NCBI RefSeq assembly: GCF_016862915.1
Contig: NZ_BONW01000005.1
Span: 186,001-250,000 of the forward strand
Origin: Plantactinospora endophytica
GTDB lineage: Bacteria; Actinomycetota; Actinomycetes; Mycobacteriales; Micromonosporaceae
Direction of reading: 5' to 3'
DNA: 64,000 nucleotides
Shown here: one piece after another, positions 55,640 through 63,079 of the stretch
How the letters are laid out: each line of letters begins with the position of its first letter
How positions within the stretch are numbered: the stretch's first letter is position 1
Notes under the pieces: generated by a model
What the model was told of the DNA's origin: nothing
Seen by the model: the letters and a program-made list of their open reading frames with translations, nothing else
The model's database searches: none
Program-made: the position numbers and the translations under genes

Positions 55640-56205
55640 GCGGCATCATAACGGCGGCGCAGGTCGGTCATCTCCGATTCGGCCAGCGCCTCCTTGAGGG
55701 CCAACTCCTCGTACTTGTCCGGGAACATCTCCCGGAGCCGGTCGACGAACCTGACCTCGGCGGTCGCCTCGACCACCTGGATGCCCGGCGGTTCCTTGGA
55801 CATGTCCATGATCACCGGGCCGGCCAGCTTGACCGCCCAGTCCCAGGGACGCTGCTTCTCGGCGACCCCGCAGAGATGGAAGCCGTAGACCGTCTTGACC
55901 TCGGCCAGCGTGCTGACCTCGGCCGGTTCGAAACCGTAGACGTGCACTCCGCAGATCACCGCCGGCTTCTCGCCGTCGGTCGTCTGCTGTGCGTTGTGGC
56001 CCGCGTGCTGGTGCTGCTCCGGGTCGGCCGATTCCAGCGTGGTCCGCATCCGGGTCAGGATCTGCCCCCGCAGATCCGCCGGCCTGGCCTCCGAGCCGGC
56101 CGAATTCACCAGTACGACCGCTGTGGCCGACGCCGCCAGCAGGATGACCGCCACCCACACGAAGCGGTTGCGGTACCAGCCCGCGAAGCTGTTCCGGGTA
56201 ATCAT
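55627..56205 (-). CDS. Membrane-anchored protein of unknown function
   Basis: The protein has 192 aa. One TM helix spans about 15-33 (RFVWVAVILLAASATAVVLVNS), with the rest outside. The external part has a His-rich stretch (HQHAGHN, about 65-71) and two Cys. I do not recognise a family. The 45-bp element at 56378-56422 lies 172 bp upstream of its start, as it does before the LPMO gene, so the two may be co-regulated. Confidence 0.7.
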   Translation of the reverse strand: MITRNSFAGWYRNRFVWVAVILLAASATAVVLVNSAGSEARPADLRGQILTRMRTTLESADPEQHQHAGHNAQQTTDGEKPAVICGVHVYGFEPAEVSTLAEVKTVYGFHLCGVAEKQRPWDWAVKLAGPVIMDMSKEPPGIQVVEATAEVRFVDRLREMFPDKYEELALKEALAESEMTDLRRRYDAAAGL

Positions 56206-56377
56206 GATCGTGTCTCACCTCGTCGCCGGGTCTGTGCACATGGCAGATCTCGTCGGACGCGCCGTCGTTCGCGGCTACCTGTCCGTCGTCGTCGGAAACT
56301 GGCCCGGCGATGCAGCGCGGTCTCCGTACGAGTGGCGCGCTGCCGGCACTGCTGTGCTCCCGTGCTGGCCGTGCTCA

Positions 56378-56422
56378 GTGCGGTTGCCCCCGCACTGCGG
56401 CGATATGAGCCATTCCAGCACG
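56378..56422. promoter_or_regulatory. 45-bp conserved element, copy B
   Basis: It begins with GTGCGG-6 nt-CCGCAC. Compared with copy A, the third base pair of the hairpin changed from A-T to G-C on both arms, so pairing is kept. It lies 172 bp upstream of the 192-aa membrane protein. Confidence 0.8.
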
Positions 56423-56525
56423 CCCCGCCCCACCCCGGCAACATCGACGGTCCTCGCCGCCCCGCCCGCCCGGACCGGGGCACCCGCCCGCGCCGGGCTT
56501 GATCCGTCGGCCGGTGCTGCGTAGG

Positions 56526-56634
56526 TTCCCCACGCACCGCGATCAGCTCTCCCCACGCACCGCGCTCAGTTCTGTCGCCAGGCACCGCGAGCAGTTCTTC
56601 CCCACGCACCGTAAGCAGTTATTTCCCACGCACA
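56526..56634. repeat. Degenerate 24-29-bp tandem repeats upstream of ridA
   Basis: About four to five units of the form CCCCACGCACCG...CAGTT fill this stretch directly before the RidA gene. The gap 56206-56679 otherwise holds only the 45-bp element. Confidence 0.75.
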
Positions 56635-56679
56635 TGATCCATGATCGATGATCAGTACGTCGTGACGCAGGAGGGTGTT

Positions 56680-57078
56680 GTGACCGAGGTCGAGATCCAG
56701 CAGATCAACCCGGCCGGGCTGCCGGCGCCGACGGGCAACTACACCCACGGCACGCTGGTCACCGGCGGCAGCCGTACGGTCTTCGTGAGCGGTCAGGTGC
56801 CGTGGCGGGACGAGGCGGGGTACATCCCGGAGGACTTCGACTCGCAGTGCCGGCTGGTGTGGCGCAACGTCCTCGCCGTACTCGCCGAGGCGGGGATGGG
56901 GGTGCGGAACCTCGCCAAGGTGACGACGTACCTCTCCGACCGGCGCTATCGGGAGGCGAACTCGCGGATCCGCAACGAGGTGCTCGGCGACCACGCGCCT
57001 GCGATCACCATCATCATCACCGACATCTACGCAGAGGAATGGCTGCTCGAGATCGAGGCGATCGCCGTAGGCGACTGA
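56680..57078 (+). CDS. ridA: RidA-family protein
   Basis: The protein has 132 aa from GTG 56680, which has GGAGG 5 nt upstream. Motifs are QINPAGLPAPTGNYTHG, VFVSGQVPWRDEAG and VTTYLSDRRYREANSRIRNE. RidA proteins hydrolyse reactive enamine/imine intermediates from PLP enzymes. The conserved catalytic Arg lies in the RIRNE region or near it, as expected. Confidence 0.87.
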   Translation: MTEVEIQQINPAGLPAPTGNYTHGTLVTGGSRTVFVSGQVPWRDEAGYIPEDFDSQCRLVWRNVLAVLAEAGMGVRNLAKVTTYLSDRRYREANSRIRNEVLGDHAPAITIIITDIYAEEWLLEIEAIAVGD

Positions 57079-57612
57079 TCCGAGGCGGGGGCCGGGGCGG
57101 TCGGATCGCATTGCTTACGGCGGTGTTGGTGCCCGTCCCGTTCCGATGTCCTGTGTGTTCGGTGTCCGGCCGCTGCTCTTCGCCGGGTCTTCGCCGGGTC
57201 TTCGCCGGCCTGGTCTCGTCGTTACCGATAAACGGCTCCGCCTGGTTTCGCTGAAACCCCGGGTAGGGCCGAATCGGGCTCCTGTGATTGCTCGATCACG
57301 GTTTGTGTCACCCTGACCCTGTGTAGCTGGGCGGCGACAGTCCACTGTGGTTGGCCGAGGCATGCGCAATCCCGGAAAGAGTGAAGCATTTTCAGGTTAC
57401 GTTTCCCGGGTTGTTGCGGGCGCGAATGTTGACGCAACACATAATGCTCGACCGATTCATCGCGCGATCGTGGCGAAGTTTTGCCCTTTCTTGACTAGCC
57501 CCGGCAGCGCCGCAATGGGATGATCCGAATTGTCGTTCGAGATCATCCGAGTTGGCCGCAACCGCTCGGTGACGGGGAATGATCTCCGACGATGGTCTGA
57601 ACCGCTGGACCC

Positions 57613-57650
57613 GGCGGGTAACGCAGTGCGACTGCGAGGCGTTACCCGCC
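57613..57650. terminator. Perfect 12-bp hairpin in the 57-kb gap
   Basis: GGCGGGTAACGC (57613-57624) pairs with 57639-57650 across a 14-nt loop. It may terminate a transcript starting in the AT-rich part of the gap. Confidence 0.6.
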
Positions 57651-57890
57651 CTCGAAAGGGCAAGAGCCCGGTGATCGACGGGCTGGCCCTCCTGCGAGGC
57701 GGAAGCGACACCTTCCGGTCGGCACCGTCGCGCGAGCCGTCGACGACATCGACGATCCCGTACCCACCTCCACCGGCCGGTGCCGGTTGGCGGGCCGGCC
57801 GTACCCACAGATGGGGAAAAGACGGTCGGTAACCCGGCGCCACCTGACCTCGGAGGTAATCGACAGGCTCCGGCATGCGGTGGCAGGTTC

Positions 57891-57934
57891 GGTGGCGTCG
57901 GCGGTACGGATCGACTTCGACCGCCGACGCCACC
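57891..57934. promoter_or_regulatory. Perfect 15-bp hairpin just before the SnoaL-like gene
   Basis: GGTGGCGTCGGCGGT (57891-57905) pairs perfectly with 57920-57934. The start codon lies 30 nt downstream with GGAAAGGACC between. It may act as an attenuator or control access to the ribosome site. Confidence 0.65.
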
Positions 57935-57963
57935 TGCACCGTCGTCCGGAAAGGACCTGAACC

Positions 57964-58329
57964 GTGACCGATTTCAAGGGTCTCGTCGACCAGTACCTGG
58001 CGCTGTGGAACGAGCCGGATCCCGCCGCCCGCTCGGCCGGGATCGCCGACCTGTTCGTCGAGGACGCCACCTACACCGATCCGCTGGCCGACGTCGGCGG
58101 GCACGCGGGGATCGGCGCGGTGATCAGCGGTGCCCGGGAGATGTTTCCCGGGCTTCGTTTCGCACCGACGGGGGACGTCGACGGGCATCACGACGTCGTC
58201 CGGTTCGGTTGGCAACTCGTACCGCCGGCCGGTGGCGAAGCGGTCGCGGTCGGCTTCGACGTCGCCGGGCTCGCCGACGACGGGCGGATCCGCGCCGTCT
58301 ACGGCTTCCTCGACAAGGTCCCCGGCTGA
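57964..58329 (+). CDS. SnoaL-like (NTF2-fold) protein
   Basis: The protein has 121 aa. It reads VDQYLALWNEPDPAARSAGIADLFVEDATYTDPLADVGGHAGIGAVI, the usual SnoaL-like polyketide-cyclase/hydratase pattern, with no additional domain. The GTG start follows AAAGGACC. The substrate is unknown. A strong hairpin precedes it. Confidence 0.85.
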   Translation: MTDFKGLVDQYLALWNEPDPAARSAGIADLFVEDATYTDPLADVGGHAGIGAVISGAREMFPGLRFAPTGDVDGHHDVVRFGWQLVPPAGGEAVAVGFDVAGLADDGRIRAVYGFLDKVPG

Positions 58330-58428
58330 CACCGAGGCTTTGGACTACCGTCGATCCTGCGACGGTGACGTACCGTCGTCCCGAGCCGGACGGGACGTGC
58401 GACCCGGCGGGGGCGGACCGCACCGAGG

Positions 58429-59082
58429 ATGTCCCAGATGATCCTTAGCCGGGCGATCGCCGAGGGCGTGGCGGCTGGCAGGGTGACCCTCGTCTTCCGG
58501 CGCTGGGCCAGACCCGGCGTCCGGGCCGGCGACACCCTGGTCACCGCCGCCGGGGTTGTCGCCGTCGAATCGGTCACCGCCGTCGAGCCGACCGGGATCA
58601 CCGATGCGGAGGCGCGGGGTGCGGGCGCATCCTCCGCCGAGGCGCTGATTGCGGCGCTCGGCGGTACGGCCGGCTGGCCGACGTACCGGATCGGGGTTCG
58701 TTGGGTGGGTCCCGACCCCCGGGTGGCGCTTCGGGCCGACAGCCGGCTCTCGGCGGAGCAGCGGACCGACCTGGTCGCCCGGCTGGCCCGGCTCGACCGG
58801 CACAGCCGGAGCGGCCCGTGGACCCACGCCCTGCTCCGGCTCGTCGCCGCCAACCCCGGTCGGCGGGCCGGGGACCTCGCCGACCAGGTCGGCCGGGAGC
58901 GGGATGCCTTCAAGCGTGACGTCCGCAAGCTGAAGAACCTCGGCCTCACCGAGAGTCTCGAAGTCGGTTACCGGATCTCTCCGCGCGGCGCCGCCTACCT
59001 CGCCGGTCTGCCCGCCGTACCGGCGGCGGGGTCCGCCGCACCGGCCGATCCGCTCGGGGGCGCTCCGCCACCGCCGGAGTGA
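58429..59082 (+). CDS. ASCH-like domain fused to a winged helix
   Basis: The protein has 217 aa. Residues 5-110 resemble an ASCH/PUA-like domain (LSRAIAEGVAAGRVTLVFRRWARPGVRAGDTLVTAAGVVAVESV, YRIGVRWVGPDPRVALR). Residues 125-190 resemble a MarR-like winged helix (HALLRLVAANPGRRAGDLADQVGRERDAFKRDVRKLKNLGLTESL). The tail is Pro/Ala-rich. It overlaps or abuts the next gene, a DNA glycosylase. RNA- or DNA-binding is likely; no activity is known. Confidence 0.78.
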   Translation: MSQMILSRAIAEGVAAGRVTLVFRRWARPGVRAGDTLVTAAGVVAVESVTAVEPTGITDAEARGAGASSAEALIAALGGTAGWPTYRIGVRWVGPDPRVALRADSRLSAEQRTDLVARLARLDRHSRSGPWTHALLRLVAANPGRRAGDLADQVGRERDAFKRDVRKLKNLGLTESLEVGYRISPRGAAYLAGLPAVPAAGSAAPADPLGGAPPPPE

Positions 59083-59099
59083 GCAGGCAAGATAGCCGC

Positions 59100-59678
59100 A
59101 TGACGCTCTTGCTGCCCATCGACGCCGAAGCCAACGAACTACTCCGGCGCGACCCGCTGGCGCTGCTGATCGGCATGGTCCTGGACCAGCAGGTCAGCAT
59201 GGAGAAGGCCTTCGCCGGCCCGTACGAGTTGCGCAGGCGGCTCGGTCACGACCCGGACGCCGCCGAACTGGCCGCCTTCGACCCGGACGCGCTGACCGCG
59301 ATCTTCGCCGAGCGCCCCGCCCTGCACCGGTTTCCCAAGGCGATGGCGGCCCGGGTGCAGGAGGTGTGCCGAACCCTCGTCGAGCAGTACGACGGTGACC
59401 CGCGCCGGCTCTGGTCGGAGGCCGAGGACGGCCGCGAACTGCTGAAGCGGATCACCGGGCTGCCCGGGTTCGGCAAGCAGAAGGGGCAGATCTTCCTCGC
59501 CCTGCTCGGTAAGCGGTTCGGGGTGCAGCCGCCGGGCTGGCGCGAGGCGGCCGGCGACTACGGCGTCGAAGGTGCCCACTACTCGGTCGCCGACGTGGTC
59601 GACGAGACATCGCTGGCCAAGGTACGCCAGCACAAGCAGCAGATGAAGGCCGCCGCCAAGGCCGCCGCAGCGGGCTGA
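59100..59678 (+). CDS. HhH-GPD family DNA glycosylase-like protein
   Basis: The protein has 192 aa. It contains LIGMVLDQQVSMEKAFAGPYELRRRLG and the helix-hairpin-helix ITGLPGFGKQKGQIFLALLGKRFG of the HhH-GPD superfamily (TIGR03252-like group). It lacks a clear 4Fe-4S loop. It probably removes damaged bases. A GTG at 59079, overlapping the previous stop, is an alternative start and would couple the two genes. Confidence 0.88.
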   Translation: MTLLLPIDAEANELLRRDPLALLIGMVLDQQVSMEKAFAGPYELRRRLGHDPDAAELAAFDPDALTAIFAERPALHRFPKAMAARVQEVCRTLVEQYDGDPRRLWSEAEDGRELLKRITGLPGFGKQKGQIFLALLGKRFGVQPPGWREAAGDYGVEGAHYSVADVVDETSLAKVRQHKQQMKAAAKAAAAG

Positions 59679-59973
59679 CCGCCTCGCCCGTGCCGCACGG
59701 AGCCGGCGGCGGCGCGGTGCCGGACGGCGGGAGTGGAGCCGGACGGCGGGAGAGGAGCGGGGCAGCGCGAGCGGTGCCGGACGGCCGTGGCGGAGCCGGT
59801 CGGCGAGCCGGATCGGGACGGCGGCGCGGATTCGGACGACGGCGGCGCCTCCGCGCAGGCTGGCTCGTTGAGTGTTGAGATCGTCGAGCATTCAGGGGGC
59901 GCTGTGGTGGTCCCGACGGCGCCGACCCGGGTACGACCCGGACCGCCGACCGCACCCGCCGGGCTGACACCGA

Positions 59974-61188
59974 ATGGCTGACACCCCGGCGGACCCGGTA
60001 CTGCGCGCCGAGTCCAGTTCGCAGCGCGCCACCTTCCTGGAACTGTTCCTGGACCTGGTCTTCGTCTTCGCGCTCACCCGGGTCTCCCAGCGGCTGGTCG
60101 AGGACTTCACCACCGACCAGCGCATCCTGCTCTCGGAGGCCGGCCAGACCCTGGTGCTGTTCCTGGCGCTCTGGCTGATCTGGGCGTCGACGGCCTGGGT
60201 CACCAGCACCCTGGAGCCCGAGGCGTTCGCCGTGCAGGGCGTCGTGGTGGTGACCGTGGTGTGCAGCATGGTGGTGGCGGTCACCCTGCCCCAGGGTTTC
60301 GGCGAGGGTGGCCTGATCTTCGTGGCCGGCTATCTCGCGGTCCAGTTCGTCCGGGTCGGCTTCTTCCTGATCGCCACGCGTGGCCGCGTCGTGGGCGACC
60401 CGGCGGCGCCGCGACGGGTGCTCTTCTGGGCCGGGCTGACCGCAGTGCCGTGGCTGATCGGTGGGATGGCCGGGGAGAGCCTCCTCCGGGGAGTGCTCTG
60501 GAGCGTCGCGGTCGGGGTGGACTATCTCGGGTTCACCCTCGGCTGGCCGACACCCCGACTCGGTCGCTCGGAGTACGGCGCGCAGCCGTTCGCCGGTGAG
60601 CACCTCGCCGAGCGCTACCAGCAGTTCCTGTTGATCGGGCTCGGTGAGCTGATCCTCGTCACCGGGGTCGCCTTCAGCAGCGGTGGCGGTGCCTTCGAGC
60701 CCGGTCGTACCGGCGCGCTGGGGCTGGCGTTGCTGACCACGGTGCTGCTCTGGCGGATCTACTTCTACCGGGCCGGACACGTGCTACCGGCCGCGATCAT
60801 CAAGTCCCGGGATCCGACGCGGCTCGGCCTCGCCGCCACCTACACACACCTGACCATGATTGCCGGCATCGTACTCACCGGAGTCGGCTACGAGCTGTCG
60901 ATCACGCACCCGTTCGGGCACATCGCGCCCGCCTGGCTGATCGCCATCCTGGGCGGGCCGGCGCTGTTCCTGGTCGGGCGGGCCGGGTTCGAGTTCCTGG
61001 TGTTCGGCCGGATCTCCCGGTCCCGGGTGATCGGCCTGGTCCTGCTGGCGGCGGCGGTGCCGGTTGTGCGGCGGTTGCCGCTGGTGGCGGTCGCCGGCAC
61101 CACCGCCGGCGTGCTGCTCGGGGTCGCGCTTTCCGACCTGCGCCGCTCGCACGGCAAGGCACTCGAAGCGCCCGCACCGCCGATCTGA
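59974..61188 (+). CDS. LtrA family membrane protein
   Basis: The protein has 404 aa and about ten membrane helices. FLELFLDLVFVFALTRVSQRL at the N-terminus and ERYQQFLLIGLGELILVTG are the LtrA (low temperature requirement A) signatures. Transport or sensing roles are proposed for the family; none is established. The preceding gap (59679-59973) contains GGACGGCGGGAG-like short repeats and no gene. Confidence 0.9.
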   Translation: MADTPADPVLRAESSSQRATFLELFLDLVFVFALTRVSQRLVEDFTTDQRILLSEAGQTLVLFLALWLIWASTAWVTSTLEPEAFAVQGVVVVTVVCSMVVAVTLPQGFGEGGLIFVAGYLAVQFVRVGFFLIATRGRVVGDPAAPRRVLFWAGLTAVPWLIGGMAGESLLRGVLWSVAVGVDYLGFTLGWPTPRLGRSEYGAQPFAGEHLAERYQQFLLIGLGELILVTGVAFSSGGGAFEPGRTGALGLALLTTVLLWRIYFYRAGHVLPAAIIKSRDPTRLGLAATYTHLTMIAGIVLTGVGYELSITHPFGHIAPAWLIAILGGPALFLVGRAGFEFLVFGRISRSRVIGLVLLAAAVPVVRRLPLVAVAGTTAGVLLGVALSDLRRSHGKALEAPAPPI

Positions 61189-61372
61189 CACCCGGCGCTC
61201 CCCAGCCGGCGCCAACGCGCAGGCGATAGCGCGCACGCGGCACCCCTCAGGCGGTGGCACCCAAGTGGTGGCCCCTCAGCCGGCTGTCTCAGGCGGCGAT
61301 CTCCACACGCTGGTAGCCGGGCAGAGAAGTCCAGGCGCTGGTATCCAGGCGGCGATCTCCAGGTGCTGGCGC

Positions 61373-61780
61373 TCAGGCGGCGGTCGGGTGGGCGAGCGCG
61401 GCGAGGGCCCGGCGTACGTCGGCCAGTGACACGGTCGCCGAGTCGTCCAGGTCGGCCAGCCCGGCCTCGATCCACTGCCGCATCAGGGTGGTCACCCCGA
61501 TGCCCCGCGCCTCGGCGGCCGAACGGACCCGTTCGTACGTGTCCAGCGGCAGGCGTACGGAGCGGCTGACCATCGGCACGTCGGTGTCCGGGGTGGGCAG
61601 CTCGACCGGCTGCGCGTCGTCGATCAGGTCCGCGAGCTGGTCGTCTCCGGCGTGGAACCGCTTGACGGCATCGTCTCGGTGCATCGTCACCGCCTCCTCC
61701 TCGTTTCCGTGCTCGATCTCGTGATCGATTCCGGTCTCCTGGTGCGCGATCTCGGGCCCGCCCGGCGGGGACGGACTCAT
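61373..61780 (-). CDS. Ribbon-helix-helix antitoxin-like protein
   Basis: The protein has 135 aa from ATG 61780, which overlaps the stop of the upstream gene (ATGA). An internal ATG at 61684 (MHRDDAVKRFHAGDDQ) has a stronger RBS (AGGAGGAGG) and may be the real start, giving 103 aa. The RHH motif is SRSVRLPLDTYERVRSAAEARGIGVTTLMRQWIEAGL. It is probably the antitoxin of the pair and represses the operon. Confidence 0.8.
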   Translation of the reverse strand: MSPSPPGGPEIAHQETGIDHEIEHGNEEEAVTMHRDDAVKRFHAGDDQLADLIDDAQPVELPTPDTDVPMVSRSVRLPLDTYERVRSAAEARGIGVTTLMRQWIEAGLADLDDSATVSLADVRRALAALAHPTAA

Positions 61781-62067
61781 CCTCGTCGTCGCCCCTGGAT
61801 CGTTTCCTCGTAGCGCTTCGACTCGATGTCGGTCAGGTCACGCGCGGAGAGGATGTCCCAGTCGTTGTCCACTTGATCGGCCTCGGCCAGCAGGATGGCC
61901 AGTCGTCGCCCGCGCCGTGCGGTCGCGTAGACGACCATCACGTCGTCGCCGAGGTGCCGGATTACCCGTCGGGCGCTGTGCAGCGCCTCCCAGACCTCGC
62001 CGGGGGTGACGTCGTGGACTCTCAGGTTGCCCAGCGCCTCGTCGGTGAAGCTGAACCTGCTGCCCAC
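61777..62067 (-). CDS. Small toxin-like protein, probable partner of RHH antitoxin
   Basis: The protein has 96 aa from GTG 62067, which is probably leaderless (-10-like TACGCT six nt before it). The sequence SRFSFTDEALGNLRVHDVTPGEVWEALHSARRVIRHLGDDVMVVYATARRGRRLAILL resembles small RelE/BrnT-like toxins, though no family is certain. The order toxin-antitoxin matches BrnT-BrnA and similar modules. Confidence 0.7.
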   Translation of the reverse strand: MGSRFSFTDEALGNLRVHDVTPGEVWEALHSARRVIRHLGDDVMVVYATARRGRRLAILLAEADQVDNDWDILSARDLTDIESKRYEETIQGRRRG

Positions 62068-62219
62068 GCGGGGAGCGTACCACGCACGTAACACGTCGAG
62101 GGAGTGTCGAGGCTGAGGCTGCCGCCCGCCGACCTGGCGGCGGAGGTGGAAGGATGGGGATGGCATCCCGGGACGGGAGAGTTCCGGGCGGACCGACCAG
62201 CATCCCTCCGGAGGCCGTG

Positions 62220-62576
62220 GTGAAGCGTCAGGCGTACCAGCCGATCCTGATCACCGACGCCTCGCGCAGCCAGGACGACCAGCTACGCACCCGCCAGCGC
62301 CGGTACATCGTCATGATGTCGATCCGGGCGCTCTGCGTGGTCGCGGGCGCGATCCTGGTCGGCGCCAAGGCGCCGCTGCTCTGGCTCTGGCTGCCGCTCT
62401 GTGCCGTCGGCATGGTGCTGATTCCGTGGCTGGCAGTGCTGCTCGCCAACGACCGTCCACCCAAGGAGCAGCACCGGATCGGTGCCCGGCTGCAGCGTAC
62501 GCACCGCGACGAGACCCCGCCCCGGGCGCTGCCCGCCGAGGAGCGCCAGCACCGGGTGATCGACGCGGAGCCGTGA
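62220..62576 (+). CDS. DUF3099 membrane protein
   Basis: The protein has 118 aa and two TM helices. It reads AYQPILITDASRSQDDQLRTRQRRYIVMMSIRALCVV, the DUF3099 signature. GTG 62220 is chosen; the longer upstream frame has no RBS. Function unknown. Confidence 0.88.
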   Translation: MKRQAYQPILITDASRSQDDQLRTRQRRYIVMMSIRALCVVAGAILVGAKAPLLWLWLPLCAVGMVLIPWLAVLLANDRPPKEQHRIGARLQRTHRDETPPRALPAEERQHRVIDAEP

Positions 62577-62677
62577 CCGGTACCCGCCGATCCGGTCGGT
62601 AGCCTGACCCGGGCGGTGATCATGGGACGCCGGCCGAGACAGCGACGCGGCCGGGCGACCGGTCAGGAGGAGCAACG

Positions 62678-63055
62678 GTGGGTAACTGGGGCTTCGGCAA
62701 CTTCGACAACGACACCGCCGCGGACCATCTCTCGATCCTCACCGACCGGCTGCTGACCGAGGTCGCCGAGGCGATGTCCGGCGATCCGGTCGAGATCGAG
62801 CCCGACGAGTACTGGGGCGTGGCGGTGCCCTGCAATCTCGAACTCCTCAACCGGCTCGCCGAACTGCCCTACGTCGGGGTGAGCCTGCCGGCGCCGGACC
62901 TCGCCGCCGAGTGGAAGCGGCACTACCTGGCCGTCTGGGACGAGAGCATCGGCGATCTCGTCGACTCGGCTGACGCCCGGGAAACCCGCAGGGCCGTCCT
63001 GGTGGAGACCTTCGACCGGTTCATCGAGGTGGCCCGGCGCGCGAGCACCGGCTGA
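62678..63055 (+). CDS. DUF4259 protein
   Basis: The protein has 125 aa. MGNWGFGNFDNDTAADHL is the DUF4259 hallmark. The GTG start follows AGGAGG. It is a small soluble acidic protein; function unknown. Confidence 0.9.
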   Translation: MGNWGFGNFDNDTAADHLSILTDRLLTEVAEAMSGDPVEIEPDEYWGVAVPCNLELLNRLAELPYVGVSLPAPDLAAEWKRHYLAVWDESIGDLVDSADARETRRAVLVETFDRFIEVARRASTG

Positions 63056-63079
63056 CCGGGCACCCGGCCGCCTCGACCG

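Larger units (their letters stand above)
57079..57963. other. 885-bp region without a recognised gene; several hairpins
   Basis: Both strands lack a convincing coding frame. A long minus-strand frame overlaps the SnoaL gene and has non-biological composition. The stretch 57230-57560 is AT-richer and probably holds promoters. Perfect inverted repeats occur at 57518-57548, 57613-57650 and 57891-57934. The region may encode a non-coding RNA or be a former gene. Confidence 0.55.

Noticed and set aside
57457-58332. Long minus-strand frame over the SnoaL-like gene
   Set aside because: It is the shadow of the SnoaL-like gene and its promoter region; composition is atypical and no RBS or family is seen.
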